Part shown: in pieces, positions 1-7,009 of the stretch
Numbering within the stretch: the first letter of the stretch is position 1
How the letters are laid out: every line of letters begins with the position of its first letter
NCBI GenBank assembly: GCA_017447745.1
Contig: JAFSMW010000228.1
Location: 1-35,906 of the forward strand
Direction of reading: 5' to 3'
DNA: 35,906 nucleotides
Source of the DNA: Thermoguttaceae bacterium
GTDB taxonomy: Bacteria > Planctomycetota > Planctomycetia > Pirellulales > Thermoguttaceae
Position numbers and translations under genes: made by a program
Notes under the pieces: generated by a model
What the model was told of the DNA's origin: nothing
Databases searched by the model: none
What the model saw: the letters and a program-made list of their open reading frames with translations, nothing else

Positions 1-288
1 GGAATCGTCAGGGTCGGCTGACCGGAGCGACCGGTTACGTCTCCATTGGAGCTTAACCGGATCGGATTTCCGGTTCGGAGAGCTTCGCGAATCTTGCGCT
101 GGGCTTCCGTCAAAGCTGGGTTGGTTGACGCCAGTTTTCCTGGTGGAATCGTCAGGGTCGGCTGACCGGAACGACCGGTTACGTCTCCATTGGAGCTTAA
201 CCGAATCGGATTTCCGGTTCGGAGAGCTTCGCGAATCTTGCGCTGGGCTTCCGTCAAAGCGGGGTTGGTTGACGCCAGTTTTCCTCGG
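1..288. repeat. Two tandem copies of a 144-bp repeat
   Basis: Copies at 1-144 and 145-288 differ at about three internal positions (27, 60 and 117 of the unit) and at the last few bases. The period is exactly 48 codons, so copy-number changes keep the reading frame. The near identity points to recent duplication or gene conversion. The array may extend left of the window. Confidence 0.93.
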
Positions 289-311
289 GGGATGATGATT
301 TGCGTTTTCAT
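1..311 (-). CDS. Partial gene for a tandem-repeat protein (48-residue units), 3' end outside the window
   Basis: An open minus-strand frame begins at ATG 309-311 and runs off the left edge without a stop (103 codons seen). It starts MKTQIIIPRGKLASTNPALT. The DNA at 1-144 and 145-288 is the same 144-base unit with only a handful of differences, giving two 48-residue repeats. Each repeat has the blocks TIPPGKLASTNPALTEAQ, KIREALRTGNPIRL and SNGDVTGRSGQPTL: a predicted amphipathic helix followed by a polar Gly/Ser-rich stretch. A purine-rich site (GAAAGGGAAAG) precedes the ATG. No signal peptide or membrane segment is seen. I do not recognise the family. The motif LTIPPGKLA recurs as LTIPPGRLA in the neighbouring gene at 539-1117, which suggests a functional link. 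More repeats probably lie beyond the edge. Confidence 0.7.
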   Translation of the reverse strand, partial: MKTQIIIPRGKLASTNPALTEAQRKIREALRTGNPIRLSSNGDVTGRSGQPTLTIPPGKLASTNPALTEAQRKIREALRTGNPIRLSSNGDVTGRSGQPTLTI

Positions 312-538
312 TGTTCTTTCCCTTTCATACCGTTTTGTTAAAAAAATCTGTTTTGAACCTGAAGGTTATGAGCTGAATTTTTCGTTTGGAAAAATCGTTT
401 CATCACCAACATTCATAATAAACGAAATAAAACGGTCAAAAGTAACCAACATTTAATAAAATATTTTCAAAATTTTTCAACGAAAGGCTTGAAACATTCA
501 TAACTTCTTCATGAAAAAGATGTTATGTTTGTTAAAAA

Positions 539-1117
539 TCAACTGCTTTCGTTTTCATTTGTACAATCAAACTCTTCTTGGGTCATTTCTCCTGCCAAAA
601 CCAGTTCATAAGCGCCCGCCATCGCAATCGTCCAGCGAAGAACCATCGCTGCACAGAGCGTATAGCGAGGTTCATAATTATGAACGTTTTCTATACGAGG
701 GGGAGAGAAATAGAATCCTTGGGAATCGGAAAGCAGAATGCGAGGACGCCAACCCGTTAAACGGATGAGGAGGTTCATATCTGGTTCACGCAAATACACA
801 AGCACAGAACTCCCCATTTGAGCGTACGGATGATTGTTTTCATACACCGCTTCCAGACGCCAAGTCCAACCATTGTTTCCAATCAACCCCGGACGTATGT
901 CGCCAATCCACGATAACTTTCCATCAGGCAATTTCTGTAATTGAAATTGGGGATATGAGCTCTGCATTGCAGCAACTTCTCTTTCAAGAAGTTCTGGATC
1001 GTTTTCATACCATTGAGAATATGCTAGGCGCCCTGGAGGAATGGTTAATACAGACTGAGTTACACGTTTGACGTCTGAATGATGCAAATGAACTGCATTT
1101 GGATTGACAGTAAACAT
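539..1117 (-). CDS. Possible E2-like (UBC-fold) protein lacking an obvious catalytic cysteine
   Basis: A 192-residue cytoplasmic protein. Residues about 22-32 carry LTIPPGRLA, shared with the repeat protein at 1-311. From about residue 45 the layout recalls prokaryotic E2-like (ubiquitin-conjugating-fold) proteins: a helix with EREVAAMQSSYPQFQL, a strand with PDGKLSWIGDIRP, then EAVYENNHPYAQMGSSVLVY (the usual yP..yPy..P.v block), and a C-terminal helix TLCAAMVLRWTIAMAGAYEL like the closing W/YE helix. Where the family has G-x-LC-L with the catalytic Cys, this protein reads QGFYFSPP. The only nearby Cys lies in the last helix. It may therefore be an inactive or scaffold version. The family call rests on pattern memory only; a hypothetical protein is the safe alternative. 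No good ribosome site precedes ATG 1117. The 227-base gap to the downstream gene is AT-rich. Confidence 0.45.
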   Translation of the reverse strand: MFTVNPNAVHLHHSDVKRVTQSVLTIPPGRLAYSQWYENDPELLEREVAAMQSSYPQFQLQKLPDGKLSWIGDIRPGLIGNNGWTWRLEAVYENNHPYAQMGSSVLVYLREPDMNLLIRLTGWRPRILLSDSQGFYFSPPRIENVHNYEPRYTLCAAMVLRWTIAMAGAYELVLAGEMTQEEFDCTNENESS

Positions 1118-1456
1118 TATGGTAATCAGTCTTGGTAAAAGTTAATGGTTGTCAAGATACAAAGATAATTCTCGGCAAAGTTTGTTACATAATGCGAAAA
1201 CGGCGAATACCTGTAAACATAAAAACAGAAATCACGAATTTTCCCATTGTTACAAAACTACTGACAATTTATTATATTTATTAACTTGTCAATTGCAAGA
1301 CCCCCCAGGATTTTTTGGAGATGATTTCTGCTCTTTCAATTTTGGGTGTGTTCAATTTTGGGTTGCGAAAATAGGTAAAATAAACGTCTAAAACGTAGCC
1401 CACACTTTTAGGTGTGGGGTGCAAATACAACGCTCAATATTATTTTAACGCACGAA

Positions 1457-1502
1457 TTCCCCTTCCTTCCCCGCTCCGAACGGAGCGGGGAAGGAAGGGG
1501 AA
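1457..1502. repeat. Perfect 22-bp inverted repeat with a 2-base loop
   Basis: Arms 1457-1478 and 1481-1502 are exact reverse complements around AA. The left arm is pyrimidine-rich (CCCCTTCCTTCCCCGCTCCG at its core). It would form a very stable hairpin or cruciform inside the MITE-like element. Confidence 0.9.
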
Positions 1503-1581
1503 GGGAAGCGTTTTGGGAGAAGCGTCTTTGTTTAATCCCCCTGATAAATCTGGGGCTACGTTTTTTGATTTGTTATTATTT

Positions 1582-1601
1582 CCCACGTCTAAAGACGTGG
1601 G
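1582..1601. repeat. Perfect 9-bp hairpin
   Basis: CCCACGTCT-AA-AGACGTGGG. A related hairpin, CCCACAC-loop-GTGTGGG, lies at 1399-1418. Such CCCAC.../...GTGGG palindromes resemble those beside IS200/IS605-type elements in other bacteria, though no TnpA or TnpB gene is present here. Confidence 0.8.
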
Positions 1602-1792
1602 GATAAGAACAGATTGATCAGAAGGCTTCGAAAAGATTTCAAGGCACGTTCCCTTTTTCATGCCCTCCAAATTTGAACACACCCTCATTTTTTTTCTTCT
1701 TCCCCCCTTTTATTTCTATCGCATTGATTTATAATATAATAAGATAAAAGCTTAATACAGAAATATTTTCCCCTTTGAGGACTAAATGCACT

Positions 1793-2503
1793 ATGGAATT
1801 AGGAGTCAATATTGACCACGTTGCAACGGTTCGTCAGGCGCGCATGACCAACGAGCCAGACCCGGTTGCCGCCGCGGCTCTGGCGCAGCTGGGCGGCGCG
1901 GACGGCATTACCGTTCACCTTCGCGAAGATCGCCGGCACATTCAGGACAGAGACTTGCTCATCCTGCGTCAAACCGTTACCTGCAAGCTTAATATGGAGC
2001 TGGCGTGCAACGAAGACGTATTGGGAATCGCCTGCAAAGTCGTTCCCGATCAGGCTACGGTCGTCCCGGAACGGCGTCAGGAAATCACGACTGAAGGCGG
2101 CTTGGACGTTGCAGGGAATATCCAAAAATACGCAGACGCCGTCAAGCGGCTGCACGACGCGGGAATCGTCGTCAGCCTGTTTCTCGACCCTGTCGCAGAA
2201 CAAATCGACGCTGCCCAGCAGTGCGGCGCCGACGCCGTCGAAATCCATACCGGGCGATACGCCAACGCCTCGGGTGAAGCTCAGCTTAAAGAGCTGGAAA
2301 CCATCCAGACGATTGGCAAACAGATCGTCGATTACGGCATGAAACTTCACGCCGGGCACGGCTTGACCTACACAAATGTCCTGCCGATTGTACACATTCC
2401 CAATATGCGAGAACTCAACATCGGGCACAGCATCATCTCCCGCGCCATTTACGTCGGGCTGGTTCAGGCTGTCAAAGATATGAAAGCGCTGTTGGAAAAA
2501 TAA
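1793..2503 (+). CDS. pdxJ: Pyridoxine 5'-phosphate synthase PdxJ
   Basis: PdxJ condenses 1-deoxy-D-xylulose 5-phosphate with 3-amino-2-oxopropyl phosphate to make pyridoxine 5'-phosphate in the cytoplasm (DXP-dependent vitamin B6 route). The start chosen is ATG 1793, giving 236 residues, the usual length; it opens [17 protein letters not shown] as the family does. An in-frame TTG at 1775 would only add a six-residue tail. A GAGG at 1777-1780 lies 12 bases before the ATG. Family blocks are complete and in order: [18 protein letters not shown] with the active-site His, [44 protein letters not shown], and [13 protein letters not shown] for phosphate binding. The TIM-barrel fold is intact. It is followed by a repeat-rich intergenic region, not by a pdxA partner. 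Confidence 0.96.
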   Translation: MELGVNIDHVATVRQARMTNEPDPVAAAALAQLGGADGITVHLREDRRHIQDRDLLILRQTVTCKLNMELACNEDVLGIACKVVPDQATVVPERRQEITTEGGLDVAGNIQKYADAVKRLHDAGIVVSLFLDPVAEQIDAAQQCGADAVEIHTGRYANASGEAQLKELETIQTIGKQIVDYGMKLHAGHGLTYTNVLPIVHIPNMRELNIGHSIISRAIYVGLVQAVKDMKALLEK

Positions 2504-2852
2504 AACCGCAGCGCGAAGCGCTTCCCCTAGAACCGCGTAGCGGTTCAATGTTAATAGCCGTGGGTTTTAACCCACGGAGGCAAGAGGCAGTAGGCAGTAG
2601 TTTTTGTTTCAACTTCCTGCTCCTTACCACTTACCACTAACCACTTACAACTCCCTACTCCCTTTTTGTTCGCCTATCGGCGAATGCGTAATTCCGCCGA
2701 CAAGGTCGGTTCCTGATTGGTAGTGGGTAACGCCAAAATCAGCTTTTTCGAGGCAAAACCTCATCCGTTTGCCCGTGCGGCTTCGCACCGCTTCGCGAAC
2801 TCCATTACCGCCTTCCAATCCAATTACTAACCATTAACCACTATAATCCCAA
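2504..2852. repeat. Intergenic mosaic of short hairpins
   Basis: No gene is present. At least seven separate small palindromes follow each other: AGCGC-GAA-GCGCT (2510-2522), GAACCGC-GTA-GCGGTTC (2530-2546), CCGTGGG-TTTTAA-CCCACGG (2558-2577), TTCGCC-TATC-GGCGAA (2669-2684), CCGAC-AAG-GTCGG (2697-2709), GAGG-CAAAA-CCTC (2750-2762) and GTGCG-GCTT-CGCAC (2775-2788). Between them is a run of ACCACTTA-type words (2623-2662) that reappears just before dapA (2825-2842). The GAACCGC hairpin recurs at 13949 and 22373 and the CCCACGG hairpin at 22402, so these are dispersed genomic elements. Confidence 0.8.
2623..2662. repeat. Degenerate TTACCACT-type direct repeats
   Basis: CTTACCACTTACCACTAACC and the following ACTTACAACTCCCTACTCCC are short, imperfect 7-8 base direct repeats in a pyrimidine-biased tract. 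A related run with ACTAACCATTAACCACT lies at 2825-2842, immediately before dapA. Their role is unknown. Confidence 0.6.
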
Positions 2853-3740
2853 ATGAAAACGCGAGCTGAAGAATTTGCCGGTTTGACAGTTGCTATGGTA
2901 ACGCCGTTTAAGGACGGCAAAGTTGACCTTGACCGTCTGGCGAAAAACGTCGATTTTTTGATTGCTGGCGGAGCGACGGCTCTGTGTCCGGTCGGAACGA
3001 CGGGCGAGTCCCCGACTCTGACCAACGAAGAACACGAATTGGTCATTGCGGAAACCGTTAAGGCGGCAGCTGGCCGCTGCAAGGTTATTGCGGGAACCGG
3101 CTCCAACAGCACGGCGGAGGCGATTCACATGACCCAATGGGCGGAAAAGGCGGGCGCCGACGCAGCTTTGTCGGTTGCGCCGTACTACAACAAACCCATG
3201 CAGGAAGGTCTGTACGAGCACTTCAAGGCGATTGCCCAGTCCGTCTCGATTCCGATTTGCGTCTACAACATTCCCGGTCGAACGGGTCGTCTGATTGAAT
3301 CGGAAACGATTCTCCGTCTGGCGGAAATCCCCAATATCGCGATGGTTAAAGAAGCGACCGGCTCGATGGACAACGCGTCCAAGATTCTCGCGGCGACTGA
3401 CCTCACTGTTCTGTCCGGCGACGACTCGCTCACCCTGCCCTACATGTCTTTGGGCTGCAAGGGCGTCGTTTCGGTTGTCGGGAACTTCATCCCGTCCGAC
3501 ATGACGGCGTTGACCAAGACGTTCCTTGCCGGCGATTTGGAAGGCGCGCGCCGTCTGCATTACAAGATGTATCCGCTGTGCCGCGACATGCTCTCGCTGG
3601 CGACCAACCCGATTCCGGTCAAGGCGGCTTTGAAAGCCTTGGGAATGGACACCGGCGAGCTTCGTCTCCCGCTGACCCCCCTGACGGAAGCGCAGGAAGC
3701 CGCGCTTCGCAAGACGCTCGCAGCTTACGGTTTGCTGTAA
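2853..3740 (+). CDS. dapA: 4-hydroxy-tetrahydrodipicolinate synthase
   Basis: DapA condenses pyruvate and aspartate semialdehyde, the first committed step of the diaminopimelate/lysine pathway, in the cytoplasm. The protein has 295 residues, the usual length. Seen: GTTGESPTL with Thr49-Thr50 of the catalytic relay, [20 protein letters not shown] with Tyr138 and Arg143, VKEATG with the Schiff-base Lys166, and [20 protein letters not shown]. It belongs to the N-acetylneuraminate lyase/DapA superfamily; the Tyr, Arg and Lys set favours true DapA over the lyases. The start at 2853 has no clear Shine-Dalgarno site because hairpin and repeat sequence abuts it. The next gene begins 30 bases after the stop, so the two are probably cotranscribed. 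Confidence 0.94.
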   Translation: MKTRAEEFAGLTVAMVTPFKDGKVDLDRLAKNVDFLIAGGATALCPVGTTGESPTLTNEEHELVIAETVKAAAGRCKVIAGTGSNSTAEAIHMTQWAEKAGADAALSVAPYYNKPMQEGLYEHFKAIAQSVSIPICVYNIPGRTGRLIESETILRLAEIPNIAMVKEATGSMDNASKILAATDLTVLSGDDSLTLPYMSLGCKGVVSVVGNFIPSDMTALTKTFLAGDLEGARRLHYKMYPLCRDMLSLATNPIPVKAALKALGMDTGELRLPLTPLTEAQEAALRKTLAAYGLL

Positions 3741-3770
3741 TTGTCGTTTCCCGAATTGAGGTTGTTACAA

Positions 3771-4478
3771 ATGAAACCGCTCATTGCTGTTACGCCGCTG
3801 TTTGATCAAAAGCAGAATCATCAGTACATGAATTCCGAATACTTCCCCGCCATCCTGGACAACGGCGGGATTCCCGTCTTGTTGCCCATCGAGGCGGCGG
3901 AGTCAACGTGGGACGAGTATCTTGACCGCGTTGACGGGATTCTCTTTACCGGCGGTCAGGATGTCAACCCGGTTCTGTACAAGCAGACGCCAATGGAAAC
4001 GACGCTGTATACGTGCCCGGAACGCGACGCGCTGGAATACGGCTTTTGCAAAAAGGCGATTGAAAAGAACAAAGTCATCTTGGGAATCTGCCGCGGAGAA
4101 CAGCTAATCAACGTCGCCTGCGGCGGGACGCTCTATCAGGACTTGCCGACGTATCACCCGTCTTCTATTACGCACCGTCAAACGACGGATCCCAAACAGC
4201 CCAGTCACGACGTCAAGGTGGTTGAAGGCTCGCCGCTGCATCTTTTAACGAATAAAACGCGAATCGCCGTTAACAGCACGCACCATCAGGGAATCGATAA
4301 GCTCGGAAAGGGGCTAGTCGCCATGGCGTTCGCGACCGACGATCTGACGGAAGGCGTCTACATGCCGGACAAGAAATTCGTCTGGGCGATTCAATGGCAC
4401 CCGGAACGAATGTACAAAGATCATGCTGCCGCCAGGCTGATTTTCGAAGAGTTTATTCGCAACGCAGGAAGTAAGTAA
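3771..4478 (+). CDS. Peptidase C26 / gamma-glutamyl-GABA hydrolase-like class I glutamine amidotransferase
   Basis: A 235-residue cytoplasmic protein of the PuuD/peptidase C26 family, which hydrolyses gamma-glutamyl amide bonds. Seen: LFTGGQDVNP, the nucleophile elbow GICRGEQ with Cys107, and QWHPE with His210 and Glu212, so the catalytic triad is complete. ATG 3771 is chosen over the TTG at 3741 because GAGG lies nine bases before it and family members begin with a strand like MKPLIAVTP. It follows dapA by 30 bases. No putrescine genes (puuA, puuB, puuC) are nearby, so the substrate is not certain; a folate or peptidoglycan-type gamma-glutamyl substrate is possible. It ends before a cruciform repeat that may act as terminator. 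Confidence 0.88.
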   Translation: MKPLIAVTPLFDQKQNHQYMNSEYFPAILDNGGIPVLLPIEAAESTWDEYLDRVDGILFTGGQDVNPVLYKQTPMETTLYTCPERDALEYGFCKKAIEKNKVILGICRGEQLINVACGGTLYQDLPTYHPSSITHRQTTDPKQPSHDVKVVEGSPLHLLTNKTRIAVNSTHHQGIDKLGKGLVAMAFATDDLTEGVYMPDKKFVWAIQWHPERMYKDHAAARLIFEEFIRNAGSK

Positions 4479-4487
4479 TTGTAACAA

Positions 4488-4551
4488 TTTCGGAGTGCGA
4501 GAGCGTAGCTCTCGCTTTAGAAAGCGGGAGCTTTGCTCCTGCACTCCGAAA
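4488..4551. repeat. Cruciform repeat, copy 1; likely bidirectional terminator
   Basis: An outer stem (CGGAGTGC at 4491-4498 with GCACTCCG at 4541-4548, extended by TTT/AAA) encloses three palindromes: GAGAGCGTAGCTCTC, GCTTTAGAAAGC and GGGAGCTTTGCTCC. It sits between convergent genes (stops at 4478 and 4556). On the plus strand it is followed by GTTTTTATTTTT. A reverse-complement copy lies at 6931-6987. Confidence 0.85.
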
Positions 4552-4555
4552 GTTT

Positions 4556-6904
4556 TTATTTTTCAACCTGCTCCCCCGCCATCGGGGGTTCAACCTCGCT
4601 TGCGGCTTTGGCGGCGCGGAGCATAACGGCTTTGAAATTCTCTTGCGTTCGTTCCAGCGTCGGACGCTGAACTTTTAACGGCGTGGCAAGCATTTCCGCT
4701 TTCTTCTCTGTTACAACCTTCTTGAAACTGTCCGGATACGTAAAAGCGGATTTGTCGTCTCTGTCCAGCCGGTCGTTCGCCCAGTTGCAGATGGTTTTAA
4801 TACACGGCATGTACCACGTCTGCATGAGTTCGTACTGGTGCGACTGACAGTAGGTGCACGAGGCGTTGTCGAGAATGACGCGGTCGAAGTCCGGATTGAC
4901 AATCGGCTCGACGGCGTTCATTCTTTCAACGGTTTCGTAAATGGAATAGTCCTCATGCAGAGCGAGCGTGTCGCGCATCGCCTCCGCCAGTTCGTAGTAT
5001 GCGTTGGCTTTAGCTCTAGCCTGCTCAGCGGTGATTTTTCCTTCGCGCCAGTCGTTCATGGCGGCAAAGAGCGTAACGCGAGCGCAGGTCAGCATGCGGT
5101 CAATGGTCGTTCGCGCCAGGTCGATGGAATCCCGATAGACAAACGGGGTTTTCCATTCGACTTCCGCCAAGCGCGTTAACACTTGCGGGGCGTTTTGCAA
5201 TCGGGGAATCTGATCCCGGCTGGCGTTTCTCCACGTAGCGGCGTCTTGCGGTTTGACTTTGCCGTTCATGGTGTTGAAAACCTGGAACCAGAAGTTGCCG
5301 CTCCAGTCCAGCATTTGAGAAATCGGGAGAACGTCGCGCCAGATTGCCAGCATTTCGTCCGCCTGAACGCCGTATCTGTCGCGACAGAATTCGATCAGAA
5401 GTTCGTCGGTCGTCTTGCCCGGCTTCCAGGAGTTGGCGGTAAAGAAATTCAGCAGGAAAATATCGGAATGGGAGTTCTCCGGCCAGAGAATATAGCCGCG
5501 GCAGAACGGGTCATTTCCAACCTGTTTCATGCGCTGTTCGATAAGCGGGTAGTTCCCGCGAATGTCCATAGCCGCCTCGTACGCCTGGAAGATGCCGAAC
5601 GTGTACGGGAACCTGCCGATAACGTCCCAGTTGGTAAAGTTGCGTTCGCTTTTGGAGTCGGCTTCGTAGTCCCACAAAATCGAACGGTTCGGGTCAAGCT
5701 GATTGGTGAACTCTCGCACCTCCTGCGGCTGCCACGTACAGAAGAAATCCCAGCCTGCCAACAGCAGCGGCGCGTCCGGATAGCGCTGGCGCAGGTTGTC
5801 GATCAACCGCCGGTACACGTAGAGCTTCATTCTCAGGTTGTCTTCCCGATCCTTGTAACAGCGGCGCTCCGCCGGACCAATCGTGTGGAACAGCTCCGGC
5901 TTGCCGTAGTTGTCGATATGCGCCTGAGTTAGCTTCCAGTAATAGTCCAGATACTTGTCCTGACGGACGTCCCAAACCAGAGCTGTCGGATGACCATGCC
6001 CGGTGAAATTGGGCAGAAACTCCGGCTTGACCGCGTCGAGAAACTGATGCGGCGTGCGAGAATACCAGTGACTCATCGTTCCGAAATCTTCCGGGTGCAT
6101 CAAGTCGCGGTCGAAGGCGTACTGTAACAGAGCCTTTCTGAGCTGACCGCGATACTGCAGCGACCAGAACAGAGAACGGTTGTCGTAGCCGGACAACGCT
6201 TCCGGCAGCGGCTTGGCGGGGTCGGGATAATCGACGATGTCAGGAAACGCCTTTTGGAACACGTCGTCCATGCCGATTCTCAGCATGAACACGTTCTGAC
6301 GCTTTTTGACAAGCCAGTCGATCTCCTGTTTCCAGTCGTCCAAAGACCAATGCTCCGCCTGAAACCGGTGCAGTCCCCGATGGGCGAAATACCGGGTTCC
6401 GCGATAATAGAACCGCGGCGTTTCTGTTACATCCAAGCCGGTTATGTCGATGGAGTCCTGATGGGGAACGACGTCGCCGTCCCAGAACCATCGGCAGCCG
6501 CCGCGCGTTTCCAGAAAACAGTAGACCGCGTAGAGCGTCGCGCGTCCGCGTCCGCCCGCCAGAATCAGGTGCGTTTTAGCCCCGTCTTTGACGGTCAGCA
6601 GACGGAACTCGTCAGACGCCGTCTTGAGCGGGAAATCGCGAATAACTTTCCGTTCAATCAGCTGTCGAACAAACGGATTGACCGCGTCCGACCCGATGAC
6701 CAGATAGCTGTCCTCGCCGTTGGATTGATTGACAATCTCAAGCGTCTGCCCGGTAATCTGCTTCCAGTACTTTTGCAGTTCCTGTCCGGCGACCTGATAC
6801 GCCTGACCGTGACAATCTCCGGGAACGAGAATCTTCAGTTCCGCCGCGCTGGCGGTTAAACAGAACAAACTCAAAACGACAAACAAGATATATCGGGTTT
6901 TCAT
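4556..6904 (-). CDS. Secreted DUF4838 / GH89-like putative glycoside hydrolase
   Basis: A 782-residue exported protein. The N-terminus MKTRYILFVVLSLFCLTASA is a clear signal peptide. Residues about 25-155 look like the GH67/GH20-type N-terminal domain that accompanies DUF4838 (VIGSDAVNPF, ILAGGRGRATLYAVYCFLE, RGGCRWFWDGDVVP). The central part, about 160-520, is a TIM-barrel-like region with FYYRGTRYFAHRG, LLLAGWDFFCTWQP and YILWPENSHSDIF, recalling alpha-N-acetylglucosaminidase (GH89) relatives. A helical C-terminal region follows. The likely role is breakdown of host or plant glycans at the cell surface, but I cannot assign catalytic residues or a substrate. No Shine-Dalgarno site is seen before ATG 6904. 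The gene is a single unit, bracketed by inverted copies of the cruciform repeat. Confidence 0.75.
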   Translation of the reverse strand: MKTRYILFVVLSLFCLTASAAELKILVPGDCHGQAYQVAGQELQKYWKQITGQTLEIVNQSNGEDSYLVIGSDAVNPFVRQLIERKVIRDFPLKTASDEFRLLTVKDGAKTHLILAGGRGRATLYAVYCFLETRGGCRWFWDGDVVPHQDSIDITGLDVTETPRFYYRGTRYFAHRGLHRFQAEHWSLDDWKQEIDWLVKKRQNVFMLRIGMDDVFQKAFPDIVDYPDPAKPLPEALSGYDNRSLFWSLQYRGQLRKALLQYAFDRDLMHPEDFGTMSHWYSRTPHQFLDAVKPEFLPNFTGHGHPTALVWDVRQDKYLDYYWKLTQAHIDNYGKPELFHTIGPAERRCYKDREDNLRMKLYVYRRLIDNLRQRYPDAPLLLAGWDFFCTWQPQEVREFTNQLDPNRSILWDYEADSKSERNFTNWDVIGRFPYTFGIFQAYEAAMDIRGNYPLIEQRMKQVGNDPFCRGYILWPENSHSDIFLLNFFTANSWKPGKTTDELLIEFCRDRYGVQADEMLAIWRDVLPISQMLDWSGNFWFQVFNTMNGKVKPQDAATWRNASRDQIPRLQNAPQVLTRLAEVEWKTPFVYRDSIDLARTTIDRMLTCARVTLFAAMNDWREGKITAEQARAKANAYYELAEAMRDTLALHEDYSIYETVERMNAVEPIVNPDFDRVILDNASCTYCQSHQYELMQTWYMPCIKTICNWANDRLDRDDKSAFTYPDSFKKVVTEKKAEMLATPLKVQRPTLERTQENFKAVMLRAAKAASEVEPPMAGEQVEK

Positions 6905-6930
6905 AGCAGTATGGGAGGATAAATGTTTTT

Positions 6931-6987
6931 CGGAGTGCGGGAGCTTTGCTCCCGCTTTAGAAAGCGAGAGCTGCGCTCTCGCACTCC
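6931..6987. repeat. Cruciform repeat, copy 2 (inverted relative to copy 1)
   Basis: Read on the minus strand it matches copy 1 at 4491-4548 almost throughout: outer stem GGAGTGC/GCACTCC, then GAGAGCGCAGCTCTC, the GCTTT..AAAGC centre and GGGAGCAAAGCTCCC. It lies between the start of the DUF4838 gene (6904) and the stop of thiC (7010). It may terminate thiC transcription. Confidence 0.85.
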
Positions 6988-7009
6988 AATATAGTGTTTC
7001 GATATCGAA

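Larger units (their letters stand above)
1344..1684. mobile_element. MITE-like non-coding element with terminal inverted repeats
   Basis: The left end GGGTGTGTTCAATTTTGG (from 1344) and the right end, read on the other strand from 1684 as GGGTGTGTTCAAATTTGG, form imperfect terminal inverted repeats of about 18-20 bases, 341 bases apart. Similarity continues inward (GGTTGCGAAAAT on the left, GGAGGGCATGAAAA on the right). Both ends resemble the insertion-sequence end at 35766 (GGGTGCGTTCAAAATTGG followed by GGGCGCTGAAAAT), which lies beside a transposase C-terminus. The element has no gene and contains hairpins at 1399-1418, 1457-1502 and 1582-1601. It is best read as a deleted or miniature derivative of that IS. 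No clear target duplication is visible. Confidence 0.6.
1118..1792. other. Long intergenic region with a MITE-like element
   Basis: No convincing gene lies here; the short open frames have no family features. The region is divergent between the minus-strand gene at 1117 and pdxJ. It holds a MITE-like element at 1344-1684 with three hairpins inside it. An AT-rich stretch with TATAAT-like sequences at about 1729-1740 could carry the pdxJ promoter, but I see no clear -35 box. Confidence 0.6.

Noticed and set aside
190..768. Short plus-strand frames at 190-456 and 511-768
   Set aside because: They run antisense to the repeat-protein gene and the 539-1117 gene, with no ribosome site or motifs.
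1799..2548. 249-codon minus-strand frame opposite pdxJ
   Set aside because: pdxJ motifs on the plus strand are complete; the antisense frame has none.
2623..2662. TTACCACT repeats considered as a CRISPR array or replication iterons
   Set aside because: Units are 7-8 bases, degenerate and without spacers, and no Cas or replication gene is nearby.
2841..3560. 239-codon minus-strand frame opposite dapA
   Set aside because: dapA is unmistakable on the plus strand; the antisense protein is Arg/Asn-rich and unlike any family.
5183..5932. 249-codon plus-strand frame inside the DUF4838 gene
   Set aside because: It is antisense to a gene with signal peptide and domain features, and shows none itself.
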